In this document: positions 17,589-26,509 of the stretch, piece by piece | How positions within the stretch are numbered: position 1 is the first letter of the stretch | Layout: each line of letters opens with the position of its first letter | Assembly: GCF_018327685.1 (NCBI RefSeq) | Contig: NZ_BNEL01000001.1 | Location: forward strand, 310,001 to 374,000 | Length of the DNA stretch: 64,000 bases | Source: Streptomyces sp. TS71-3 | GTDB lineage: Bacteria; Actinomycetota; Actinomycetes; Streptomycetales; Streptomycetaceae | Direction: 5' to 3' | The notes under the pieces: generated by a model | What the model saw: only the letters and a program-made list of their open reading frames with translations | Databases searched by the model: none | Told to the model about the DNA's origin: nothing | Translations under genes and position numbers: made by a program

Positions 17589-18518
17589 GTGAACACACCC
17601 CCACCGGATCCCAGCACACGCCCCGCGAGGCTCACCGTCGGCGTCGTTGGCGCGGGCCGCGTCGGCCCCCCGCTGGCCGCATCCCTGCGCCTCGCCGGGC
17701 ACCGCCCCGTGGCCGTCTCCGCCGTCTCCGACGCCTCCCGGCGGCGCGCCGAGGAGCTGCTGCCGGACGTGCCGGTGATGCCGCCCGCCGACGTCCTCCA
17801 GCGCGCGGACCTGGTCCTGCTGACGGTGCCCGACGACACCCTGCCGGGGCTCGTCGAAGGGCTCGTGGAGACCGGTGCGGTTCGCCCGGGCCAGCTCCTC
17901 GTGCACACCTCCGGGCGGTACGGCATCGGCGTGCTGGCCCCCGCCCTGCGGGCCGGCGCGCTCCCGCTCGCGCTGCACCCGGTGATGACGTTCACCGGCA
18001 GCAGCGTCGACGTGCACCGGCTCGCCGGATGCTCCTTCGGCGTCACCGCGCCCGAGGAGCTGCGGCTGGCCGCCGAGGCGCTGGTGATCGAGATGGGCGG
18101 CGAGCCCGAGTGGATCGAGGAGTCGGCGCGCCCGCTGTACCACGCGGCGCTCGCGATCGGTGCCAACCACCTGGTCACCCTGGTCGCCGAGTCCATGGAC
18201 CTGCTGCGGACCGCGGGCGTCGCCGCACCCGACCGGATGCTCGGGCCGCTGCTCGGCGCCGCCCTGGACAACGCCCTGCGCTCCGGCGACGCCGCGCTCA
18301 CCGGCCCGGTGGCCCGCGGCGACGCCGGCACCGTCGCGGCGCACGTCACCGAACTGCGCAGGCACGCCCCCGCCAGCGTCGCCGGATACCTGGCCATGGC
18401 GCGCGCCACGGCCGACCGCGCGCTCTCCCACGGCCTGCTCAAGCCCGAGCTCGCCGAGGACCTGCTGGACGTCCTGGCGCACGGCGCCGGGCCGGGCACG
18501 GACGGGGGAGCCCGATGA
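17589..18518 (+). CDS. Rossmann-like / DUF2520 NAD(P)-binding protein, first gene of the cofactor operon
   Basis: 309 residues. N-terminal dinucleotide fold [24 protein letters not shown] (GxGxxG), [20 protein letters not shown], then [14 protein letters not shown] and an alpha-helical C-terminal DUF2520 domain ([23 protein letters not shown]). This resembles 6-phosphogluconate- and ketopantoate-reductase-like oxidoreductases. It sits directly before panC, so a ketopantoate reductase role is attractive but unproven. GTG 17589 (GGAACGGAAGG about 11 bases upstream) is preferred; ATG 17532 and an earlier ATG are possible. Its stop overlaps a 15-codon ORF that in turn overlaps panC. Confidence 0.85.
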   Translation: MNTPPPDPSTRPARLTVGVVGAGRVGPPLAASLRLAGHRPVAVSAVSDASRRRAEELLPDVPVMPPADVLQRADLVLLTVPDDTLPGLVEGLVETGAVRPGQLLVHTSGRYGIGVLAPALRAGALPLALHPVMTFTGSSVDVHRLAGCSFGVTAPEELRLAAEALVIEMGGEPEWIEESARPLYHAALAIGANHLVTLVAESMDLLRTAGVAAPDRMLGPLLGAALDNALRSGDAALTGPVARGDAGTVAAHVTELRRHAPASVAGYLAMARATADRALSHGLLKPELAEDLLDVLAHGAGPGTDGGAR

Positions 18519-18562
18519 CAGCTGGGATCGCCGAGCACGGCACCGACGGGGGGATCCGATGA
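18515..18562 (+). CDS. 15-codon ORF bridging the DUF2520 gene and panC
   Basis: ATG 18515 overlaps the previous stop (ATGA) and the ORF ([15 protein letters not shown]) ends in a TGA that overlaps the panC ATG (ATGA). Its own start region, GACGGGGGAGCCCGATGAC, is nearly the same as the panC start region, GACGGGGGGATCCGATGAC, 44 bases later. That suggests a local duplication of the RBS and start. It may serve to pass ribosomes to panC, or may be a by-product of the duplication; expression as a peptide is unproven. Confidence 0.35.
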   Translation: MTAGIAEHGTDGGIR

Positions 18563-19599
18563 CCGCTCTTGTGCACACCGCCGCGGACCTGCGGGCACGC
18601 ACGCGTACCGGCCGGCGCGCCGTCGTGATGACCATGGGAGCCCTGCACGAGGGCCACGCCGCCCTGATACGCGCCGCCCGCGAGCGGGCCGACGCCGGGC
18701 CCGGCGGGCGCGGCGAGGTGGTGCTCACCGTCTTCGTCAACCCTCTCCAGTTCGGCGCGGGCGAGGACCTGGACCGCTATCCCCGGACCCTGGACTCCGA
18801 CCTGAAGATCGCCGAACGGGCGGGCGCCGACGTGGTGTTCGCGCCCGGCGCCGACGAGGTCTACCCCGGCGGCCGCCCGCAGGTGACCATCGCCGCGGGC
18901 CCGATGGGCGAGCGCCTTGAGGGCGCCTTCCGACCCGGCCACTTCGACGGCATGCTCACCGTCGTCGCCAAGCTGCTCCACCTCACCGAGGCGGATGTCA
19001 CCCTCTTCGGGCAGAAGGACGCCCAGCAGCTCGCCCTCGTGCGGCGCATGGTGCGGGACCTGAACTTCCCGGTGGAGATCGTCGCGCTGCCCACGGTCCG
19101 CGAGGAGGACGGCCTCGCGCTGTCCAGCCGCAACCGCTACCTGTCGGCCGCGGAGCGCCGCACCGCTCTGGTGCTCTCCCGCGCCCTCTTCGCCGGCCGC
19201 GACCGGCACGCCGCCCAGGAGGCGCTGCGCGCCCGGGCCGCCACCGCGCCCACCACGCACGCGCGTGCCGACGCCCTCACCGCCCTGGGCGAGTCCCGCG
19301 CCGCCGCGGACGCGCACGCCGTCGCCAGTGCGATATCCGGCGGCCCCGGGAGCGCGTCCCCGGCCGTCAACGCACCGGAGGACGTGCGCGCGGCGGCCCG
19401 TCTGGTCCTGGACGAGGCCGTCACCCGCACGCCCCCGCTCGAACTCGACTACCTGGCCCTGGTCGACCCGGCCGACTTCACGGAGATCCCGGACGACCAC
19501 ACGGGCGGCGCCGTCCTCGCGGTCGCCGCGAAGGTGGGCGCCACCCGGCTCATCGACAACATCCCGCTCACCTTCGGACCCCACGGAGCCGCCACATGA
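18559..19599 (+). CDS. panC: Pantothenate synthetase (pantoate-beta-alanine ligase)
   Basis: Joins pantoate and beta-alanine with ATP in coenzyme A synthesis. 346 residues, longer than the usual 280-300. Motifs: [11 protein letters not shown] with the HxGH nucleotide site (30-33), [35 protein letters not shown] and [11 protein letters not shown] (KMSKS-like). An Ala-rich insertion after [19 protein letters not shown] (about 215-270) explains the extra length. ATG 18559 has GGGGGGA upstream. Its stop overlaps nadB (ATGA). Part of the operon DUF2520-panC-nadB-nadC-coaX; panB and panD are not in this window. Confidence 0.96.
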   Translation: MTALVHTAADLRARTRTGRRAVVMTMGALHEGHAALIRAARERADAGPGGRGEVVLTVFVNPLQFGAGEDLDRYPRTLDSDLKIAERAGADVVFAPGADEVYPGGRPQVTIAAGPMGERLEGAFRPGHFDGMLTVVAKLLHLTEADVTLFGQKDAQQLALVRRMVRDLNFPVEIVALPTVREEDGLALSSRNRYLSAAERRTALVLSRALFAGRDRHAAQEALRARAATAPTTHARADALTALGESRAAADAHAVASAISGGPGSASPAVNAPEDVRAAARLVLDEAVTRTPPLELDYLALVDPADFTEIPDDHTGGAVLAVAAKVGATRLIDNIPLTFGPHGAAT

Positions 19600-21602
19600 C
19601 CGGCACCCGGCACCCCGTACCGAGAGCACCCCGCAACGCCCGCGAAGCCGCACAGGGCGCCGGCGGCAGGGCCGTCCCGCCCGAGGACCCGCCAGGCCCC
19701 GCTGAACCGGACCTCGCGGAGCCGCACCTCGCGGAGTCCCGGCCCGCCGCCGGCATCCGGCTGCACGCCCCCGCCCCCGGCTGGTCGCAGACCGCGGACG
19801 TCGTGGTCGTCGGCTCCGGCGTGGCCGGGCTCACGGCGGCGCTGCGCTGCTCGGCCGCCGGCCTCGACACCGTCGTCGTCACCAAGGCGAGCCTGGACGA
19901 CGGCTCCACCCGCTGGGCGCAGGGCGGCATCGCGGCCGCCCTGGGCGACGGCGACACCCCCGAGCAGCACCTCGACGACACCCTGGTCGCCGGCGCCGGC
20001 CTCTGCGACGAGGAGGCGGTCCGGCTCCTCGTCACGGAGGGGCCCGGCGCGGTGCACCGCCTCATCGCGACCGGCGCCCACTTCGACACCTCCACCGCCA
20101 CCGGCGGCATCGCCCTCACCCGGGAGGGTGGCCACCACCGCCGCCGCATCGCCCATGCGGGTGGTGACGCGACCGGAGCCGAGGTCTCCCGCGCCCTCGT
20201 CGAGGCGGTGCGCGCGCGTGGCATACGGACCGTGCAGAACGCCCTCGTCCTGGACCTGCTGGCGGACGCCGCGGGCCGCACCGCCGGGGTCACCCTGCAC
20301 GTCATGGGGGAGGGCCAGCACGACGGCGTGGGCGCGGTGCACGCGCCCGCGGTGGTGCTCGCCACCGGCGGCATGGGCCAGGTGTTCTCGGCGACCACCA
20401 ACCCGTCCGTGTCCACCGGCGACGGGGTCGCGCTCGCACTGCGCGCCGGGGCCGAGGTCAGCGACCTGGAGTTCGTGCAGTTCCACCCGACCGTGCTCTT
20501 CCTGGGCGCGGACGCGGAGGGGCAGCAGCCGCTGGTCTCCGAGGCGGTGCGCGGCGAGGGGGCGCACCTGGTCGACGCCGGCGGGGTGCGCTTCATGACC
20601 GGGCAGCACGAGCTGGGCGAGCTGGCGCCCCGGGACATCGTCGCCAAGGCGATCACGCGGCGGATGCAGGAGCAGGGCGCCGAGCACATGTACCTGGACG
20701 CCCGGCACTTCGGCGCCGCCATGTGGGAGCGCCGCTTCCCCACCATCCTCGCCGCCTGCCGGGCGCACGGCATCGACCCCGTCACCGAGCCCGTCCCGGT
20801 CGCCCCGGCGGCGCACTACGCCTCCGGCGGCGTGCGCACGGATCGCCGCGGCCGCACCACCGTGCCAGGGCTCTACGCGTGTGGAGAGGTCGCCTGCACC
20901 GGCGTGCACGGCGCCAACCGGCTCGCCTCCAACTCCCTCCTCGAAGGGCTCGTCTACGCCGAGCGGATCGCCGCCGACATCGCGGACCGGCACCGTGCGG
21001 GCGCATTCCACGCGCGCGTGCCCGCGCCCACGGCCGCCCCCGAAACGCCGCGGCAGCCGCTGCTCGCGCCCGAGACCAGGTTCGCCATCCAGCGGATCAT
21101 GTCCGAGGGCGCCGGAGTGCTGCGCTCCGCCGCCTCCCTGGAGCGCGCCGCCGTCCAGCTGGAGCAGCTCCACACCGATGCGCGGAACGCGCTCGACGAG
21201 CAGGGCAAGACGGCCGAGCCCGGTGTCGACAGCTGGGAGGCCACCAACCTGCTGTGCGTCGCCCGGGTCCTCGTCGCCGCCGCCCGCGAGCGCCGCGAGA
21301 CCCGTGGCTGCCACTGGCGCCTGGACCACCCGGAGCGCGACGACGACGGGTGGCGGCGGCATGTCGTGGTAGGCCTGAACCCGGACCGGAGCCTCGCGCT
21401 GCGGACCACCCTGGGACCGGCCCTCCCGCCCGTCGGGGATGCCGCGCCCACCGGCCCCGCGCACGCCCCGGTGGCCTCCGCCGCCGCACCCCCGGGCGCC
21501 GCCGGCGCGCCTCCCGCGCGCGCGGACGCCGAGGCCGCCCCCTCGCCCCACACCGCCCAGCCCCCGTCCGACACCGCCACACCGCAGCCCCAGGAGCAGT
21601 GA
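19596..21602 (+). CDS. nadB: L-aspartate oxidase
   Basis: FAD enzyme making iminoaspartate, the first step of de novo NAD synthesis. 668 residues, about 100 more than usual. The core starts near residue 60 with the FAD-binding [15 protein letters not shown], followed by [14 protein letters not shown], a [24 protein letters not shown] segment, and ASGGVRTD...[28 protein letters not shown]. The first 50 and last about 65 residues are Pro/Ala-rich low complexity and probably dispensable. Translationally coupled to panC by ATGA. nadA, the next-step quinolinate synthase, is not nearby. Confidence 0.96.
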   Translation: MTGTRHPVPRAPRNAREAAQGAGGRAVPPEDPPGPAEPDLAEPHLAESRPAAGIRLHAPAPGWSQTADVVVVGSGVAGLTAALRCSAAGLDTVVVTKASLDDGSTRWAQGGIAAALGDGDTPEQHLDDTLVAGAGLCDEEAVRLLVTEGPGAVHRLIATGAHFDTSTATGGIALTREGGHHRRRIAHAGGDATGAEVSRALVEAVRARGIRTVQNALVLDLLADAAGRTAGVTLHVMGEGQHDGVGAVHAPAVVLATGGMGQVFSATTNPSVSTGDGVALALRAGAEVSDLEFVQFHPTVLFLGADAEGQQPLVSEAVRGEGAHLVDAGGVRFMTGQHELGELAPRDIVAKAITRRMQEQGAEHMYLDARHFGAAMWERRFPTILAACRAHGIDPVTEPVPVAPAAHYASGGVRTDRRGRTTVPGLYACGEVACTGVHGANRLASNSLLEGLVYAERIAADIADRHRAGAFHARVPAPTAAPETPRQPLLAPETRFAIQRIMSEGAGVLRSAASLERAAVQLEQLHTDARNALDEQGKTAEPGVDSWEATNLLCVARVLVAAARERRETRGCHWRLDHPERDDDGWRRHVVVGLNPDRSLALRTTLGPALPPVGDAAPTGPAHAPVASAAAPPGAAGAPPARADAEAAPSPHTAQPPSDTATPQPQEQ

Positions 21603-21608
21603 CCGACC

Positions 21609-22676
21609 GTGAGCCACAGCAGCCTTCCCAGCGTTCCCCGCGTTCCCTCCGGCCCCGCACAGGGCGGCTGCGGCTGTTCCGGCGAGGCCGGCGCGGAGGC
21701 GTCCGAGGAGGAGTACGACCCCATGGAGTGCGGTCTCGACCCCGCGCTCGCGCAGCTCCTGGCCGACGAGGGGCTCGACCCCGTGCTCGTCGAGGACATC
21801 GCCCACCTGGCCGTCGCGGAGGACCTCGACGAGGGCGTGGACGTCACCACCGTCGCCACCATCCCCGAGGAAGCCGTCGCCACCGCCGACTTCATCGCCC
21901 GGGAGAACGGCGTCGTGGCGGGCCTGCACATCGCCGAGGCCGTGCTGTCCGTCGTGTGCACGGAGGAGTTCGAGGTCGAGCGGCACGCCGAGGACGGCGA
22001 CCGGATCGTCGCCGGGCAGCCGCTGCTGACGGTCACCGCCCGCACCCGCGACCTGCTCACCGCCGAGCGCAGCGCGCTCAACATCCTGTGCAGGCTCTCC
22101 GGCATCGCGACCGCCACGCGCGCGTGGGCGGACGCCCTGGACGGCACCAAGGCGAGGGTCCGCGACACCCGGAAGACGACGCCCGGGCTGCGCGCCCTGG
22201 AGAAGTTCGCCGTGCGCTGCGGCGGCGGCGTCAACCACCGCATGTCCCTGTCCGACGCGGCGCTCGTCAAGGACAACCACGTGGTGGCCGCCGGCGGCGT
22301 CGCCCAGGCGTTCGCCGCCGTCCGCGAGAGGTTCCCCGAGGTCCCCATCGAGGTGGAGGTCGACACCCTCCACCAGCTCCGCGAGGTGCTGGACGCCGGC
22401 GCCGACCTGATCCTCCTGGACAACTTCACCGTCGTGGAGACCGAGGAGGCCGTGGCGCTCGTCGACGGGCGCGCCTTCCTGGAGTCCTCGGGGCGCCTCA
22501 CGCTGGACGACGCCCGTGCGTACGCCGTCACGGGAGTCGACTATCTTTCGGTGGGGGCGCTCACGCATTCCGCGCGGATCCTGGACATCGGTCTCGATCT
22601 GCGGGAGGCGGACGGGAGCGCGGCTTCTGGCGGTGAGACGGAGGGGACGGGCACGTCCCGGGACGGGGCTGAGTAG
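21609..22676 (+). CDS. nadC: Nicotinate-nucleotide pyrophosphorylase (carboxylating), quinolinate PRTase
   Basis: Converts quinolinate and PRPP to nicotinate mononucleotide. 355 residues. The catalytic domain starts at about residue 39 (MECGLDPALAQLLADEGLDP) and shows EDLDEGVDVTT, TARENG-type FIARENGVVAG, RDTRKTTPGLRALEKFAVRCGGGVNHRMSLSDAALVKDNH, VEVEVDTL and LDNFTV. An N-terminal 38-residue leader with GGCGCSGEAGAEA is common in Streptomyces NadC; whether its cysteines do anything is unknown. GTG 21609, six bases after the nadB stop; ATG 21723 is an alternative start for a core-only protein. Confidence 0.96.
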   Translation: MSHSSLPSVPRVPSGPAQGGCGCSGEAGAEASEEEYDPMECGLDPALAQLLADEGLDPVLVEDIAHLAVAEDLDEGVDVTTVATIPEEAVATADFIARENGVVAGLHIAEAVLSVVCTEEFEVERHAEDGDRIVAGQPLLTVTARTRDLLTAERSALNILCRLSGIATATRAWADALDGTKARVRDTRKTTPGLRALEKFAVRCGGGVNHRMSLSDAALVKDNHVVAAGGVAQAFAAVRERFPEVPIEVEVDTLHQLREVLDAGADLILLDNFTVVETEEAVALVDGRAFLESSGRLTLDDARAYAVTGVDYLSVGALTHSARILDIGLDLREADGSAASGGETEGTGTSRDGAE

Positions 22677-22681
22677 GCGTC

Positions 22682-23479
22682 ATGCTGCTGACGATCGACG
22701 TGGGGAACACCCACACCGTGCTCGGCCTCTTCGACGGGGAGGACATCGTCGAGCACTGGCGCATCTCCACCGATCCGCGGCGCACCGCCGACGAGCTCGC
22801 CGTGCTGCTCCAGGGCCTCATGGGCATGCACCCGCTGCTCGGCGAGGACCTGGGCGACGGCATCGACGGCATCTCCATCTGCTCGACGGTGCCCTCCGTC
22901 CTGCACGAGCTGCGCGAGGTCACACGGCGGTACTACGGCGACGTGCCGGCCGTCCTCGTGGAGCCCGGGATCAAGACCGGGGTGCCGATCCTCATGGACA
23001 ACCCCAAGGAGGTCGGCGCCGACCGCATCATCAACGCCGTCGCCGCGGTCGACCTCTACGGCGGCCCGGCGATCGTCGTCGACTTCGGAACGGCGACGAC
23101 GTTCGACGCGGTCTCCGCGCGCGGCGAGTACACGGGCGGCGTGATCGCGCCCGGCATCGAGATCTCCGTCGACGCGCTCGGCATGCGCGGCGCGCAGCTC
23201 CGGAAGATCGAGCTGGCCAGGCCGCGGAGCGTGATCGGCAAGAACACGGTCGAGGCCATGCAGTCGGGCATCGTCTACGGGTTCGCCGGCCAGGTCGACG
23301 GCGTGGTGCGACGGATGGCCAGGGAGCTGTCGGAGGACGCGGACGACGTGACGGTGATCGCCACGGGCGGGCTGGCCCCGATGGTGCTCGGCGAGGCATC
23401 CGTGATCGACGAGCACGAGCCGTGGCTGACCCTGATCGGGCTACGCCTGGTGTACGAACGGAACGTGTCCCGGCTTTAG
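22682..23479 (+). CDS. coaX: Type III pantothenate kinase
   Basis: Phosphorylates pantothenate, the first step from vitamin to CoA. 265 residues. Motifs of the ASKHA-fold CoaX family: MLLTIDVGNTHTVLGLF (phosphate loop with catalytic Asp6), GVPILMDNPKEVGADRIINAVAA, VVDFGTATTFD, GGVIAPGIEIS and IATGGLAPMV. Starts 5 bases after the nadC stop, last gene of the cofactor operon. The downstream 467 bases (23480-23946) contain only repeats and a palindrome. Confidence 0.96.
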   Translation: MLLTIDVGNTHTVLGLFDGEDIVEHWRISTDPRRTADELAVLLQGLMGMHPLLGEDLGDGIDGISICSTVPSVLHELREVTRRYYGDVPAVLVEPGIKTGVPILMDNPKEVGADRIINAVAAVDLYGGPAIVVDFGTATTFDAVSARGEYTGGVIAPGIEISVDALGMRGAQLRKIELARPRSVIGKNTVEAMQSGIVYGFAGQVDGVVRRMARELSEDADDVTVIATGGLAPMVLGEASVIDEHEPWLTLIGLRLVYERNVSRL

Positions 23480-23516
23480 TCCCCTGTCGGGGGCGCGACC
23501 CGGGTGGGGCACCCCG

Positions 23517-23706
23517 GTGCCCTGTCCCACGTCCTCAAGCAGTGGGGGAGCGATCAGCTCCCACCGGCCGGTGGCCCGGACACGGCAGAGACTGCCCCTT
23601 TGGGCCGCCGGCGACGTGCCGGTCACGTTGCGGCCGGCCGCGCAGTCCCCCGCGCCCCTGACCGGGGCGAAGCCCCGTCTTTTTAGGGGCGCGGGGAACT
23701 GCGCGA
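23517..23706. repeat. Degenerate and paired copies of the intergenic repeat after coaX (gene-free stretch 23480-23946)
   Basis: A degenerate GTACCTCCC/CAGTGGGGGA module lies at about 23518-23552. Then a minus core at 23638-23658 and a plus core at 23686-23706 face each other across a 27-nt spacer that itself contains CGGGGCGAAGCCCCG. The whole can fold into a long hairpin at the end of the cofactor operon and could act as its terminator. No gene is seen in the rest of the stretch. Confidence 0.82.
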
Positions 23707-23911
23707 GCACCCCTTCCGGCAGGTGGTCCGGATGAATCAGAGGCCACCCCACGGGGACGGGGATCGACCCGGAGGGTCGGCGTCATGGCCGGGGCACCGG
23801 ATGCCGGGGCTGCGCACGCAGGAGCGCGGGACGTAAACGCCTCGGGTGACCGATCGCCGGGTATCCGCGCCCCGAACGGGGCGCAACGCAACGCCGGGGT
23901 ATGCGTGGTAA

Positions 23912-23923
23912 GACAAATTTGTC
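23912..23923. promoter_or_regulatory. 12-bp perfect palindrome GACAAATTTGTC upstream of the 23947 gene
   Basis: AT-rich perfect palindrome in otherwise GC-rich DNA, 23 bases before the ATG at 23947. Position and symmetry suit a repressor operator overlapping a promoter of a leaderless or short-leader transcript. The half-site ATTTGTC recurs at 25118-25124 in the promoter region of the BlaI-like gene. A regulatory role is inference. Confidence 0.5.
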
Positions 23924-23946
23924 GGATTAGCCCCTATCGTCACAAC

Positions 23947-24696
23947 ATGCCCACGCCCTACGGATCCCGCGGCGGTATGGCGTTCGCTCCGGCGGAGCTG
24001 CGCGTGCTCCGCCGTGCCCTCGCCCTCGCCCTCCATCCCAGCTCCGCCACGGTGCAGGACGTCCAGGACTGCCACCGCCTCGCAGAGTCCCTCGACGAGG
24101 CGGCACGCGAGGGCGCCCGGTTCCGTGCGTTCCTGTTCGACGATCTGGCTCGCTACCGTGCCGCCCTGCCGGGCACCGCGAGCGGGTACCTGTCGCTCCT
24201 GGGCGAGGCGCTGGACGCCGCGTACCGGCCCGACCCCGACGACTTCGCCGCGCTGCGCGCACTGCGCGGCAATCCGGCCGCGGCCGCGCTGCTCGAACGG
24301 TGCCGGGCCGTCCTGGAGGAGAGCATGAACGTCCCGCTCAGCGACCGCGCCGCCTTCCCGGCCGCCCGTGCCGAGTCCGTCCCGGGTGCCGCCTCCGCGC
24401 GCCGTACCGTCGTGCCCGGCTCGCGGCGCAGGCTCCAGGCCCTGCCGGGCGGGCTCGCAGCCGAGCCCTCGGAGCCGTCCGAGCCGCAGGAGCCGGACAC
24501 CGAGAAGCGCCCCGAGGACGAGCCGGGGACGACCTCCGAGCCGGAGCCCGCCGCCGAGCCGGACAGGGAGGGCGAGGGGAAGCCCCGCAAGCCCGGCCGG
24601 CCCGGCCGGCCGGTCCCCACCCCCGCCGAGGTCTTCCCGCCCAAGCGCCGGCCCGCGCCACCCTCGAACCCGCCGGAGCAGCGGGCGGCCGGGTAG
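23947..24696 (+). CDS. Conserved-looking actinobacterial protein of unknown function
   Basis: 249 residues. An ordered alpha-helical N-terminal half (about 15-135: FAPAELRVLRRALALALHPSSATVQDVQDCHRLAESLDEAAREGARFRAFLFDDLARYRAALPGTASGYLSLLGEALDAAY) is followed by a disordered acidic/Pro-rich C-terminus (SEPSEPQEPDTEKRPEDEPG...). No signal peptide or membrane segment. ATG 23947 has no Shine-Dalgarno sequence, so a leaderless transcript is likely. Followed 13 bases later by a small membrane protein. I do not recognise a family function. Confidence 0.75.
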   Translation: MPTPYGSRGGMAFAPAELRVLRRALALALHPSSATVQDVQDCHRLAESLDEAAREGARFRAFLFDDLARYRAALPGTASGYLSLLGEALDAAYRPDPDDFAALRALRGNPAAAALLERCRAVLEESMNVPLSDRAAFPAARAESVPGAASARRTVVPGSRRRLQALPGGLAAEPSEPSEPQEPDTEKRPEDEPGTTSEPEPAAEPDREGEGKPRKPGRPGRPVPTPAEVFPPKRRPAPPSNPPEQRAAG

Positions 24697-24709
24697 CTAC
24701 CCTGGGGTC

Positions 24710-24940
24710 ATGGAATACGTCTCTGCGCTCGTGCCCCCGGTGGTGATGGCCGCGCTCTTCATCGGCGTGATCGTGACGATGGTGAAGAGCCAGGGCGGGG
24801 CGAACAAGGCCAAGGAAGATGCCGCCGTCGACGCCGCCCTCGCGGCACGTGGCGAGGAGCCGCACCCGGCGGCCGAGCGCACGGCCGCCGCCGCGGGCGC
24901 AGCCACCACGGAAGGCGCCAAGGGCGACGCCCAGGGCTGA
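24710..24940 (+). CDS. Small single-span membrane protein
   Basis: 76 residues: one N-terminal hydrophobic helix (VSALVPPVVMAALFIGVIVTMV, about 4-25) and a charged/Ala-rich cytoplasmic tail. It starts 13 bases after the preceding gene without a clear RBS, so it is probably read from the same transcript. Unknown function; the topology resembles small membrane anchors. Confidence 0.7.
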   Translation: MEYVSALVPPVVMAALFIGVIVTMVKSQGGANKAKEDAAVDAALAARGEEPHPAAERTAAAAGAATTEGAKGDAQG

Positions 24941-25117
24941 GCACCCGATACGTTCCGGCGGCACCACGGGCGGCCCACAGGGGTGCCCACGGGCGCGCCC
25001 GTCAGCCTGGGCTGCGCCGCACCGTTTCCCGGCTGCCCGGAAGCCCTCCGGTGTCGCCCGTCCCGCCTGCCCGCAAGCTGACACCGCCGGGCTCCGAAGA
25101 CATCCGCGAGTGGTCCT

Positions 25118-25157
25118 ATTTGTCGGTATTTTCACCGCAAGGCACGTTCATTATGCT
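25118..25157 (+). promoter_or_regulatory. Candidate promoter and operator half-site for the BlaI-like gene
   Basis: In an AT-rich pocket (about 25110-25190): TTTTCA at 25129-25134, a 17-base spacer, and TATGCT at 25152-25157 form a plausible sigma-HrdB-type promoter. ATTTGTC at 25118-25124, just upstream, matches half of the GACAAATTTGTC palindrome at 23912. Read from sequence only. Confidence 0.4.
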
Positions 25158-25187
25158 ATTCACAACTTTCAGGGCTATTGTTCATAT

Positions 25188-25814
25188 GTGCCTCGGCCCT
25201 TGGGAGAACTCGAAGACGCGGTGATGACGCGGGTCTGGAAGTGGAACCGCCTCGTGACCGTTCGAGAAGTCCTTGAAGACCTGCAACGGGAACGCACCAT
25301 CGCCTACACCACGGTGATGACCGTCCTGGACAATCTTCATCAGAAGGGCTGGGTGCGCCGAGAGGCCGAAGGCCGCGCCTATCGATATGAGGCGGTCTCC
25401 ACGCGGCCCGCCTACGCGGCCGCCCTGATGAACGAAGCGTGGTCGCACAGCGACAACCCGGCAGCCGCTCTCGTCGCGTTCTTCGGGATGATGTCGCCGC
25501 AGCAGCGTGAAGCGCTCGGTGATGCGATGCGCATCGTCCAGGCACACCAGAGCCCGGCGCCCGAGGAGAACGCCGAAGACGCCGAGATGCGTCATGCGGC
25601 GGAGAACACCGAAGTCGCGGAGCCGGAGAACGCCGAAGTCGCGGAGCCGGAGAACGCCGAAGTCGCGGAGGCGGACAACGCCGAAGTCGCGGAGCCGGAG
25701 AACGGCGAAGCCAAGGAAGGCGCCTCGAACGGCGAACGCCGTGAGAGCGCTCCGCCTTCCGGGAACGGAACGCCGCAGAACCCCGGCTCCCTCCACTCGG
25801 AGGCCGGGCGATAG
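25188..25814 (+). CDS. BlaI/MecI/CopY-family transcriptional regulator with repetitive acidic tail
   Basis: 208 residues. The N-terminal winged helix matches the BlaI/MecI family (PRPLGELEDAVMTRVWKWNRLVTVREVLEDLQRERTIAYTTVMTVLDNLHQKGWVRREAEGRAYRYEAV). The family's dimerisation part follows (AALMNEAWSHSDNPAAALVAFFGMMSPQQREAL). The C-terminus is an unusual acidic tail with four 8-residue repeats (consensus ENAEVAEP). GTG 25188 is preferred (MPRPLGELED); ATG 25186 is out of frame. No BlaR1-type sensor protease is adjacent. An argA-type acetyltransferase starts 9 bases after its stop, so the two are probably co-transcribed. Confidence 0.87.
   Translation: MPRPLGELEDAVMTRVWKWNRLVTVREVLEDLQRERTIAYTTVMTVLDNLHQKGWVRREAEGRAYRYEAVSTRPAYAAALMNEAWSHSDNPAAALVAFFGMMSPQQREALGDAMRIVQAHQSPAPEENAEDAEMRHAAENTEVAEPENAEVAEPENAEVAEADNAEVAEPENGEAKEGASNGERRESAPPSGNGTPQNPGSLHSEAGR
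25602..25697. repeat. Four in-frame 24-bp tandem repeats in the BlaI-like gene
   Basis: Units at 25602-25625, 25626-25649, 25650-25673 and 25674-25697; consensus begins GAGAACGCCGAAGTCGCGG and ends AGCCG. They encode an acidic 8-residue repeat (ENAEVAEP). One to three differences per unit. A fifth degenerate unit begins at 25698. Confidence 0.95.
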
Positions 25815-25823
25815 CGTCCGGGC

Positions 25824-26354
25824 ATGCCAGCACAGCCCGAAGTCACCGCAAAAGCCCTTACTGTCCGGCGCGCCAGGACGAGCGATGTCCCGCAACTGCG
25901 CCGCCTCCTGGACCGCTACGTCCGCAAGGGCATCCTGCTCGACAAAGCGACGGTGACGCTTTACGAGGACATCCAGGAGTTCTGGGTGGCGGAACGTGAC
26001 GACAACGCGCAGGTCGTGGGCTGTGGCGCGCTGCATGTGATGTGGGAAGACCTGGCGGAAGTCCGCACGCTCGCGGTGCATCCCCAGGTCTTGGGCACCG
26101 GGGTCGGACACCACCTCTTGGAGAAGCTGCTCCAGACCGCCCGCTGGCTCGGTGTGCGGCGCGTATTCTGCCTCACCTTCGAAGTCGACTTCTTCGTCAA
26201 GCACGGCTTCGCCGAGATCGGCGAGACCCCCGTCGACACGGATGTCTACAGCGAGCTGCTGCGTTCCTATGACGAGGGCGTTGCGGAGTTCCTGGGTCTC
26301 GAACGGGTGAAACCGAACACCTTGGGCAACAGCCGCATGCTTCTGCATCTGTGA
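25824..26354 (+). CDS. argA: Short amino-acid N-acetyltransferase (GNAT), ArgA-type
   Basis: 176 residues of the GNAT fold: VRRARTSDVPQLRRLLDRY, VGCGALHVMWEDLAEVRTLAVHPQVLGTGVGHHLLEKLL (acetyl-CoA site V..Q..GTGVG), RRVFCLTFEVDFFVKHGF. Length and pattern match the short actinobacterial N-acetylglutamate synthase of the Mycobacterium Rv2747 type, which starts arginine synthesis by acetylating glutamate. ATG 25824, 9 bases after the BlaI-like gene. The symbol rests on family resemblance; other amino-acid acetyltransferases cannot be excluded. Confidence 0.82.
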   Translation: MPAQPEVTAKALTVRRARTSDVPQLRRLLDRYVRKGILLDKATVTLYEDIQEFWVAERDDNAQVVGCGALHVMWEDLAEVRTLAVHPQVLGTGVGHHLLEKLLQTARWLGVRRVFCLTFEVDFFVKHGFAEIGETPVDTDVYSELLRSYDEGVAEFLGLERVKPNTLGNSRMLLHL

Positions 26355-26488
26355 TCGCCGAGGGTATTCCCGCCGTCACTCGGCCCGGTGCCCTATGTCC
26401 GAAACGCGCATGTTTCCAGGGTCCTTGGGGGCCATGGCCGCTGTCAGGGGTTTGTGTTTTTCCGGGAAAAGCGGTTTGCTTTCCGAGG

Positions 26489-26509
26489 TACTGCAGTAGT
26501 GCATATAAC
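26489..26509 (+). promoter_or_regulatory. Possible lsr2 promoter with internal palindrome
   Basis: In the AT-richer 226-base region before lsr2, TATAAC at 26504-26509 could be a -10 box. The 10-bp palindrome TACTGCAGTA (26489-26498) lies just upstream, where a repressor would block polymerase. No convincing -35 box is visible. Confidence 0.3.
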
